7,321 nucleotides of DNA from contig JBDZUM010000153.1 in assembly GCA_040255215.1 (NCBI GenBank), positions 1-7,321 on the forward strand. Reading direction: 5' to 3'. The DNA is from JAQSWP01 sp040255215. Lineage in GTDB: Bacteria; Pseudomonadota; Alphaproteobacteria; Reyranellales; JAQSWP01. Position numbers and translations under genes: made by a program. Under the pieces are notes generated by a model. It was not told where the DNA came from. It saw only the letters and a list, made by a program, of their open reading frames with translations, and did no database searches. Below are positions 1-4,768 of this stretch, in pieces. Each line of letters begins with the position of its first letter. Position 1 is the first letter of the stretch.

Positions 1-530
1 GGCGGCTGTGGCCGATGATGCTGGGCATCGTCGTCGGCGCCTGGGCGGGGGCTGGCGTCATCACCGGCGGCAATAGCGGGCTGGCGCTGGCGGCGCTGGG
101 CGTGGTGCTGATCGTCTATGCGCTGATCGGGCTGGCCAATGTGCGGCTGGCGGTGAAACCGGCCTGGGAGAAATATCTCGGCCTGCCGGTCGGCGTGGCG
201 ACCGGCCTGGTGACAGGCGCGACCGGCGTGTTCGTGCTGCCGGCGGTGCCCTATCTGCAGGCACTGAACCTCGAACGTGACGCGCTGATCCAGGCGCTGG
301 GCCTGTCCTTCACCGTCTCGACGGCGGCGATGGGTGTCGCCCTGGCGGGCGCCGGCGTGCTGGCGGGCGATCTGGCCGGCATCTCGCTGCTGGCGCTGGC
401 GGGCGCGCTGATCGGCATGTGGGGCGGCGCGAAACTGCGGGCGCGGATTTCAGCCACCACCTTCCGCCGCTTCTTCTTCCTCGGCCTGCTGGCGCTGGGC
501 CTGCACCTGGCGCTGCGGGGGATTCTCTAA
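1..530 (+). CDS. Sulfite exporter TauE/SafE family permease, C-terminal part (5' end outside the window)
   Basis: The reading frame is open from the left edge (codons from position 3 read RLWP before the first Met at 15), so the true start lies upstream. The visible part is about 176 residues, roughly the last two thirds of a family usually near 250. It is almost entirely hydrophobic, with several membrane segments. It carries the hallmark of the family's second repeat: a glycine-rich stretch (PVGVATGLVTGATGVFVLP) followed by PYLQALNLERDALIQA. It ends with the typical GALIGMWGGAKLRARIS and a final hydrophobic helix. Family members are inner-membrane permeases proposed to export small sulfur or organic anions such as sulfite, sulfoacetate or taurine-derived compounds. 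The substrate cannot be told from sequence. Codon use is very GC-rich. The TAA stop overlaps the stop of the convergent thioesterase gene. Confidence 0.88.
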   Translation, partial: RLWPMMLGIVVGAWAGAGVITGGNSGLALAALGVVLIVYALIGLANVRLAVKPAWEKYLGLPVGVATGLVTGATGVFVLPAVPYLQALNLERDALIQALGLSFTVSTAAMGVALAGAGVLAGDLAGISLLALAGALIGMWGGAKLRARISATTFRRFFFLGLLALGLHLALRGIL

Positions 531-1051
531 ACCTGCTTCTTCCTGATGCCGATGACCCTGCCCTGCTGTTGCGGGCGCGGCAGGGTCTTGTGCGCGTCCC
601 AGATCTTCTCCAGCCGCGCCAGCACGACGTCCGGCATGGGCGCACTGCGGCGGCTCTTCATGTCGACGGCGATGGTGATCAGCTCGTTGGCCGAGGCGAG
701 GTAGCCTTCCTGCGCATGATGGAGGAAGTGCATGTAGTGGATGCGCTTCGTATCGAAGCCCAGAAGCTGCGTCGTGAAGCGCAGGCCCGCACCGGCCATC
801 ATCTCGCGCTCGTAGGTGATGTGCGCCTCGAGCGTCATCGTGGTGATGCCGTAGTGCTTGCGGCCGTGATCGCCCAGCCCGCAATGCGGCAGGAACTGGT
901 CGGTCGCCAGATCGAAAGCGACCATGAAATAGCCCATGTTGAGATGCCCGTTATGGTCGACCCAGTCGGGCTTCATGTCGATCTCGAGTGCCGCGAACGG
1001 CGCTTCGGCGGGATCGCGCAAATGTGTTGGCAGGGGTGCTGATTGAGTCAT
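527..1051 (-). CDS. Acyl-CoA thioesterase family protein (hotdog/4HBT fold)
   Basis: The protein has 174 residues from the ATG at 1051 (MTQSAPLP). The segment PDWVDHNGHLNMGYF at residues 28-42 is the diagnostic first-helix motif of 4HBT-type hotdog thioesterases (W-x-D-x-x-G-H-x-N-x-x-Y). The region ITTMTLEAHITYEREMMAG that follows fits the central hotdog strands. These cytosolic enzymes hydrolyse acyl-CoA thioesters. Some relatives with a WIDYNGHMN-type motif act on betainyl-CoA in carnitine breakdown, but no carnitine genes are visible here, so the substrate is unassigned. An in-frame ATG at 1060 (177 residues) and a TTG at 1087 are alternative starts; none has a clear Shine-Dalgarno sequence, and 1051 gives the most usual N-terminus. 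The lysine/arginine-rich tail IRKKQV ends at a TAG that overlaps the stop of the convergent permease gene. Confidence 0.85.
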   Translation of the reverse strand: MTQSAPLPTHLRDPAEAPFAALEIDMKPDWVDHNGHLNMGYFMVAFDLATDQFLPHCGLGDHGRKHYGITTMTLEAHITYEREMMAGAGLRFTTQLLGFDTKRIHYMHFLHHAQEGYLASANELITIAVDMKSRRSAPMPDVVLARLEKIWDAHKTLPRPQQQGRVIGIRKKQV

Positions 1052-1140
1052 CGTGGCCATGTGGCCGCAACGGGGTAGGCAGGTCAAGATGCAGGGGCGA
1101 AGACACTGGCTGTGCGGTTGTGCCGTCTGTTAGCCGGCGA

Positions 1141-1160
1141 CCGGAAATTGTACTATCCGG
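1141..1160. promoter_or_regulatory. Inverted repeat in the divergent intergenic region (possible operator)
   Basis: Perfect 5-bp arms CCGGA (1141-1145) and TCCGG (1156-1160) flank a 10-bp AT-rich centre. The centre overlaps a TACTAT hexamer (1151-1156) that could serve as a -10 box for the rightward gene. On the other strand, TACAAT (1152-1147) resembles a -10 box for the leftward thioesterase. No convincing -35 box was found at the right spacing on either strand. The placement between two divergent genes is what suggests regulation; short arms like these also arise by chance in GC-rich DNA. Confidence 0.25.
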
Positions 1161-1184
1161 CACCTATCGGAGCAGGCTCCCCTG

Positions 1185-1871
1185 ATGCCAGCAGGCACCT
1201 CGTGCAGCGACCGCAAGAAAGAAATGCGCCGGACAGCCTGGTGGATCGGCCTCGTTGGCGGGCTTGCCCCGTTTCTCGGTTTCATAACCGGCCTCGCGGC
1301 ATACATTGTGGTTGGAGTTCTGACGGATCCGCGTGAAGAACAGGGACTCTTGCAAAAGATCAGCTTGGGTCTCGTTCTGTTTTCCGGGATGGGTGTGCCG
1401 CCCGGTCTGTTGGTGCTGGCTGCGGTGGGCAGTGAAAACGAAAAACGGGAAAAGTTCACGCGTCGCCGCCGCGTTGCTGCCGTGGGATGGATCGCGTTCT
1501 GCGTCTTCGCACCCTTCTGCATGTTCTATCTGTACCCAAAACCGGCTGATCCCAGCGTACTGAGAACGGCAGGCCTGCGATTCTCGGATTTCACAGCGTT
1601 GCAGTTCGTCGCGCTGTTTGTCTGTGGGGCTGGTCTTGCCGGCACCCTTGCCGCATTCATGAGTTCACGTGCGGCGGCGTTCGATCGCAAGACGGGAGCA
1701 ATCGCCCTAATCGGCGGAGCGATGCTTCTCGTTGCGGCGCTGCCTTTGGTCGCCATCTATGCCTACGGCGTCCTTCTCATCGCGGTCACGGCAACTCCGC
1801 TAGCGGCTTTATGGTTGAAAATAGTCTTCCACCTGGGCGCTGCTGCTAACCCTGCGCCCGAGGAAACATAA
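1185..1871 (+). CDS. Uncharacterised six-segment membrane protein (first gene of the tandem cluster)
   Basis: This 228-residue protein belongs to no family I recognise. About six hydrophobic segments are visible: near residues 18-46, 60-82, 99-117, 137-160, 169-188 and 190-210. A charged loop with RRRR (around residues 93-96) precedes the third. The N-terminal RRTAWWIGLVGGLAPFLGF and the RRRRVAAVGWIAFC segment resemble RTARSAAILGIFLPVIGL and RRGRTVAALLWIVLC in the gene at 2579, which supports paralogy. The last segment contains ALWL, as in the other members, but lacks the GTVTY motif. The ATG at 1185 is chosen because a GGAG lies 12 nt upstream (1169-1172); ATG 1224 is an alternative that would remove 13 residues. 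The GGAG can pair with CTCC at 1177-1180 in a small hairpin. Third codon positions are mixed, unlike the flanking GC-rich genes. The next gene starts 24 nt downstream, so co-transcription is likely. Confidence 0.72.
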   Translation: MPAGTSCSDRKKEMRRTAWWIGLVGGLAPFLGFITGLAAYIVVGVLTDPREEQGLLQKISLGLVLFSGMGVPPGLLVLAAVGSENEKREKFTRRRRVAAVGWIAFCVFAPFCMFYLYPKPADPSVLRTAGLRFSDFTALQFVALFVCGAGLAGTLAAFMSSRAAAFDRKTGAIALIGGAMLLVAALPLVAIYAYGVLLIAVTATPLAALWLKIVFHLGAAANPAPEET

Positions 1872-1895
1872 GCGGACAAGTGGAATAAAAATCAA

Positions 1896-2507
1896 ATGTC
1901 ACGCGCCTTCCTCCTCCGCATCTTCCTGATCGGCCTCGTCTCCGGCATAGGCACGGGCGCGGCGCTGCTGTTCCTGGCGCGGTCGGGGTTCGGCGCGCTG
2001 CTGGGCGATGCCGGGCTCTATCTCGCCGTGGCCGCGGCCGGCTGGTTCACCGGCCAGGCGATCGAGGCGGCCTTGCAGCGCCATGGCATCGCCGCGCCTG
2101 CCGAGCGCGAGCGCATGCTGCTGCCCGTCGGTCTGGCGGCCGGCTACGCGCTGGCGATCTCACCGCTCAACGCGCTGCTGGTCGACGCCTTGCTGACCGG
2201 CGACTGGCTCGTGCCGGGCCTGTGGCTGACGATTGTGTGCGCCGTACTTGGCGGCGGCTTCGCCTGGGCGCTGGCGCGGCGCGGGGCGATGACGCGCGGC
2301 CTGCCGGCGTCGGCGCTGATCGCCGTGCTGGCGATGGCGGTCATCGTCGGCGCGGTCAATCTGCTGGCGTGGTGGGGCGGGCGCGATTACGCCGGCGGCG
2401 ATCCCTCGCCGCTGATGCTGGCCGGGGTATGGGCGATCTATCTGGTGCCGGCGCTGTGGCTGCCGTCCGTCGCTGCGGGAGCCATGCCATGGCGCTCTCC
2501 GAAGTGA
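1896..2507 (+). CDS. Uncharacterised six-segment membrane protein (second gene of the cluster, GC-rich codon use)
   Basis: This 203-residue protein has about six membrane segments: near residues 3-27, 29-55, 75-101, 108-126, 135-155 and 164-190. The N-terminus is short (MSRAFLLR), and the positive residues there suggest a cytoplasmic start. The last segment reads AIYLVPALWLPSVAAG, sharing PALWL with the final helix of the gene at 3834 but lacking the GTVTY motif and the basic tail. Nearly every codon ends in G or C, as in the permease, thioesterase and rho genes and unlike the other four members of the cluster. It may therefore be a resident gene with a different history, or a distant paralogue. 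I see no strong Shine-Dalgarno sequence before the ATG. The family and function are unknown to me. Confidence 0.68.
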   Translation: MSRAFLLRIFLIGLVSGIGTGAALLFLARSGFGALLGDAGLYLAVAAAGWFTGQAIEAALQRHGIAAPAERERMLLPVGLAAGYALAISPLNALLVDALLTGDWLVPGLWLTIVCAVLGGGFAWALARRGAMTRGLPASALIAVLAMAVIVGAVNLLAWWGGRDYAGGDPSPLMLAGVWAIYLVPALWLPSVAAGAMPWRSPK

Positions 2508-2515
2508 ACGACGCC

Positions 2516-2570
2516 GTATCACGTCGATACACCGATGACCTTCAGTGGTTTGAACTGAAATGATAGTATC
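2516..2570. promoter_or_regulatory. Cluster of short palindromes before the gene at 2579 (possible operator/promoter region)
   Basis: Three small dyads fall in the 71-bp gap: GTATC-N5-GATAC (2516-2530), TTCAGT-N7-ACTGAA (2541-2559) and GATAGTATC (2562-2570). The sequence TTCAGT-N17-TAGTAT (2541-2569) is also a weak sigma70-like match that would start transcription almost at the ATG at 2579, giving a nearly leaderless message. None of the dyads is followed by a T-run, so they do not look like an intrinsic terminator. This is the only sizeable gap inside the cluster, so a secondary promoter here is plausible but unproven. Confidence 0.25.
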
Positions 2571-2578
2571 GCGATTCA

Positions 2579-3178
2579 ATGGACGCGCAGTTGGATCTGG
2601 TGCCCAAAGTGGCCGCCGCCGAGCGCCTTCGAACGGCGCGGTCTGCAGCTATTCTAGGTATCTTTCTGCCGGTCATCGGATTGTCCGGGGGCGCTTTTGG
2701 TTTCGCCGTTTTTGCCCCCCTTGCGCTGATTGGCGGCGGCATTGCCGGAGCAGTCGCTCTGCTTTTCGTGTCGCGTCACGTAAACGCCGATGAACAGCGT
2801 CGGCGCGGGCGCACCGTCGCGGCGCTTCTATGGATCGTGCTTTGCACCCTATTGCCGGTGATAATAATTCTTGCCTTCGGACCAAAGAGGGAGACCTTGG
2901 GGGCAGAGGGAATAGTGGCTTTGGTCTCTGCCTGGGGAGTTGCGATGGCACTTTCTCTGGCGGCCTATGTCCGATTCCGCTCTTCCGTATTTCACCCTAA
3001 TTATCCAATGGCTTGTTTTTCCGGTGGTTCAATCTTCGGCTTGTTTAGCCTTGTCGTCATAAGTGTCGACGCGAAGGTCGCGTGGATAGCTTTCCTCGTG
3101 GCTTCGGGGCTTTGGGCTGGAACCGTGACGTATTTCTGCCTCAAACCGGGGCGAGCGTCCGCATCATCACCGCTTTAG
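2579..3178 (+). CDS. Uncharacterised six-segment membrane protein with C-terminal GTVTYFCLKPGR motif
   Basis: This 199-residue protein has no family I recognise. A polar N-terminus of about 20 residues (MDAQLDLVPKVAAAERLRTA) is followed by about six membrane segments, near residues 21-42, 44-63, 81-100, 109-131, 141-161 and 167-189. The loop between segments 2 and 3 is basic (NADEQRRRGR), which suggests it is cytoplasmic. The final helix runs into LWAGTVTYFCLKPGR and a short tail. The same motif ends the genes at 3205 (GTVTYVCLK) and 3834 (GTVTYFCLKPGR), with unusually identical codons. The N-terminal half resembles the gene at 1185. The ATG at 2579 lacks a clear Shine-Dalgarno sequence. Third codon positions are less GC-rich than in rho. 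The next gene begins 26 nt after the stop. Confidence 0.72.
   Translation: MDAQLDLVPKVAAAERLRTARSAAILGIFLPVIGLSGGAFGFAVFAPLALIGGGIAGAVALLFVSRHVNADEQRRRGRTVAALLWIVLCTLLPVIIILAFGPKRETLGAEGIVALVSAWGVAMALSLAAYVRFRSSVFHPNYPMACFSGGSIFGLFSLVVISVDAKVAWIAFLVASGLWAGTVTYFCLKPGRASASSPL
3119..3154 (+). repeat. 36-bp direct repeat, copy 1 (end of the gene at 2579)
   Basis: This 36-nt stretch, starting GGAACCGTGACGTAT, is identical base for base to 4434-4469. It encodes GTVTYFCLKPGR in frame at the C-terminus of both proteins. The sequences diverge immediately on either side, and the proteins are otherwise poorly conserved. Confidence 0.9.
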
Positions 3179-3204
3179 GCGTTGAAGAGGCCGTCGCGTA
3201 CTAC

Positions 3205-3837
3205 ATGTCCCCGACAGCATCCCGGATGTCCTTTGGTGTATGGCAGGCTCTGCGGCAGTCGTCGCCTCTTACCGCGGCGTTGCTGAACTGCCTGGTAGGC
3301 GTTCTCGTGCCGATTCTGGCAATGGCCTGGATTCATCCGGCAAGCGCTGGTCCACTCGTCGGTCTTGCGGCGTGCATGTCCCTGTTCTGGGCGGCACCGC
3401 CGGACAGGCGACGCTGGTCGCCCAGCTTTCTGCTTGTGCCTTTCAGCTTCGCCGTCGCGTCGGCCGTTTTCTACAGCGGGACATCTCTGGGCATCGGTTT
3501 TCCTGGGAACGACATCATCAAGCTTGACGATCTTCTGGCGCTTCCCGCCAGCGGCATGATGGCGTGGTCGGTCGGTTACGTTGCGCAATCCTTCGCCGGA
3601 CCGACGACCGCCTTGCGAGTACGGGCAGCAAGAATATCGGCTTTGACCGGATTGTGCGGCGTCGCGCTGGCTTCGGTGGGGCTAGCGGTCTGGTTCAGCA
3701 CCGGGCTCGCCGGCGCCATCCTGTTGCTGCTGGTCTTTCCCGGTTTATGGCTGGGAACCGTGACGTATGTTTGTCTCAAGTTGGTGCAAGCGCTCGGTGA
3801 GCCATCGCCTGAAACCGCGTACCTGCCAAGCTGGTGA
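3205..3837 (+). CDS. Uncharacterised six-segment membrane protein with C-terminal GTVTYVCLK motif
   Basis: This protein has 210 residues from the ATG at 3205. An upstream in-frame GTG at 3082 would overlap the previous gene by almost 100 nt and is unlikely; ATG 3226 is another option. GAAGAGG (3184-3190) lies 14 nt before 3205, a somewhat long Shine-Dalgarno spacing. Membrane segments fall near residues 19-38, 43-59, 68-86, 100-120, 137-155 and 158-182. The first (AALLNCLVGVLVPILAMA) resembles the first of the next gene (IGLLNAVFGLLLAIAALN). The last ends PGLWLGTVTYVCLKLVQALG, matching the C-terminal motif of its neighbours, but KPGR is replaced by LVQA. The TGA stop overlaps the GTG start of the next gene (GTGA, 3834-3837), suggesting translational coupling. 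The family is unknown to me. Confidence 0.7.
   Translation: MSPTASRMSFGVWQALRQSSPLTAALLNCLVGVLVPILAMAWIHPASAGPLVGLAACMSLFWAAPPDRRRWSPSFLLVPFSFAVASAVFYSGTSLGIGFPGNDIIKLDDLLALPASGMMAWSVGYVAQSFAGPTTALRVRAARISALTGLCGVALASVGLAVWFSTGLAGAILLLLVFPGLWLGTVTYVCLKLVQALGEPSPETAYLPSW
3754..3768 (+). repeat. 15-bp partial copy of the direct repeat (end of the gene at 3205)
   Basis: GGAACCGTGACGTAT here matches the first 15 nt of the 36-bp repeats at 3119 and 4434 exactly and in the same codon frame (G-T-V-T-Y). The following bases keep the protein similarity (VCLK versus FCLK) but change at several positions. Confidence 0.85.
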
Positions 3838-4514
3838 ATCGCATGGCTAGAGGCCGCGCCGTGACCGCTTCAGCGAAATTCCTGCTACGCCCCCCACCGA
3901 TCGTCATTGGGCTGTTGAACGCAGTCTTTGGCTTGTTGCTGGCGATCGCGGCGTTGAATGCGCTCTCTGTGCTGGTGCTTGACGTACTGGAGATTCCCGC
4001 CCCGCCCCTGCGTTGGATCGTCACCGCGCTGCCTGCCCCATTGATCTTCGTCGCGACGCTTGGCGCATCAAGTGGATTTGCGGCCTGTGCGGTCCTTGTC
4101 TGGGGGACGCCTCGGATGAGAACCACATGGCCCTGGGTAGCGGCCTGTGCAGCGGCGTTTGCGATCTGCCTGCCGGTGGCCCTGATCGCCTCGGGCTTCT
4201 ATTGGCGGGGTGAAAGCAGCCTGAGTATTGGCGTTGTCATTGTCGCTTTCGCGGCCTGCGGTGCCGTCATGGCCTACATCATGGCAATGGCTGCACGCAG
4301 ACTGGGAGTTGCCGCAAAGCTTAACCCTGCCTGGCTTGCATTCTTGGGCTGTGTACTGGCGGGGCTCGGCGTCGCCGCGGCGATATACGCCGCTTCACTG
4401 GACGCCCTGGTAATCCTGCCCGCCCTGTGGCTCGGAACCGTGACGTATTTCTGCCTCAAACCGGGGCGAAAAGGGGCGGCAACGGCCTTTGACAACGGGG
4501 GGCCGGTAGCCTAA
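3834..4514 (+). CDS. Uncharacterised six-segment membrane protein with C-terminal GTVTYFCLKPGR motif (last gene of the cluster)
   Basis: This protein has 226 residues from the GTG at 3834, which overlaps the previous stop as GTGA; the in-frame ATG at 3843 (MARGRAVTA) is an equally possible start three codons in. A basic N-terminus precedes about six membrane segments, near residues 24-52, 60-89, 99-124, 132-154, 162-186 and 188-208. The final one reads LVILPALWLGTVTYFCL and is followed by a basic tail, KPGRKGAATAFDNGGPVA. By the positive-inside rule the tail is likely cytoplasmic. The motif and its 36 nt of DNA are shared with the gene at 2579. I do not recognise the family. The last codons contain a TTGACA hexamer that may serve as the -35 box of the rho promoter. 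Confidence 0.72.
   Translation: MNRMARGRAVTASAKFLLRPPPIVIGLLNAVFGLLLAIAALNALSVLVLDVLEIPAPPLRWIVTALPAPLIFVATLGASSGFAACAVLVWGTPRMRTTWPWVAACAAAFAICLPVALIASGFYWRGESSLSIGVVIVAFAACGAVMAYIMAMAARRLGVAAKLNPAWLAFLGCVLAGLGVAAAIYAASLDALVILPALWLGTVTYFCLKPGRKGAATAFDNGGPVA
4434..4469 (+). repeat. 36-bp direct repeat, copy 2 (end of the gene at 3834)
   Basis: This is an exact match to 3119-3154 in the same reading frame, encoding GTVTYFCLKPGR. It lies about 1.3 kb from copy 1, with the partial 15-bp copy roughly midway, at gene-length spacing. Confidence 0.9.
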
Positions 4515-4517
4515 ATA
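4489..4517 (+). promoter_or_regulatory. Candidate sigma70 promoter for rho
   Basis: A perfect TTGACA -35 hexamer (4489-4494) is followed after exactly 17 nt by TAAATA (4512-4517), a moderate -10 match. Transcription would begin near 4524, giving a rho leader of about 245 nt. The -35 lies in the last codons of the preceding membrane-protein gene and the -10 overlaps its TAA stop. Loose -10 boxes are common in GC-rich alphaproteobacteria. No better candidate was seen before rho. Confidence 0.42.
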
Positions 4518-4768
4518 GATCGCGTCCGGCCGGTCCGGCCCCTTGAGGGGCGGTGGCTCGCCGGTGTCCCCGATCAGCCCCTGCCCCCGTCATTCGCCGT
4601 CCGCCCGTCGGACCGCCGGGGAGCGCAAAGGGCCATCCCAGACCTCGCACGACCGGCGTCTTCGCCAGACAGCACCTTAACCGAAGCCTCACCTTCCGGA
4701 ACCCGCTCCTTCCCGAACGCCGGGCCGTCCCGCCCCCCACCGATTTTCCGAACGTCACCGGACCCCCT
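4515..4768 (+). promoter_or_regulatory. Long structured, C-rich rho leader
   Basis: The 254 nt between the last membrane gene and rho hold no convincing gene. Two overlapping hairpins near the start exclude each other: GGCCG-N3-CGGCC (4528-4540) and GCCCC-TTGA-GGGGC (4538-4551). Further stems are GTCCG-N5-CGGAC (4599-4613) and GGCG-TCTT-CGCC (4655-4666). The last 88 nt before the start codon (4681-4768) have 45 C and only 17 G, the C-over-G bias typical of Rho utilisation sites. In Escherichia coli, rho is known to limit its own expression by Rho-dependent termination in its leader. The composition here fits the same arrangement, but that role is inferred. There is no T-run after any stem, so none looks like an intrinsic terminator. 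Confidence 0.45.

Noticed and set aside
419..1042. 207-codon plus-strand open frame across the permease end and the thioesterase
   Set aside because: It overlaps two real genes and has no family resemblance; the minus-strand thioesterase carries the hotdog motif.
3082..3204. Upstream GTG start for the gene at 3205
   Set aside because: It would overlap the preceding membrane gene by almost 100 nt, and the added residues are just the frame-shifted reading of that gene's conserved end.
3119..4469. CRISPR-like array, because of the 36-bp repeat length
   Set aside because: There are only two full copies about 1.3 kb apart inside coding sequence, in frame with homologous proteins; no regular spacers exist.
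4538..4551. Intrinsic terminator after the membrane-protein cluster
   Set aside because: The GCCCC-TTGA-GGGGC stem is not followed by a T-run; the downstream sequence is GC-rich.
4553..4768. Possible 72-codon N-terminal extension of Rho from an in-frame GTG at 4553
   Set aside because: The extension is Pro/Arg-rich with no recognisable domain, the protein from 4769 aligns end to end with the E. coli N-terminus, and open frames without stops are common in C-rich DNA.
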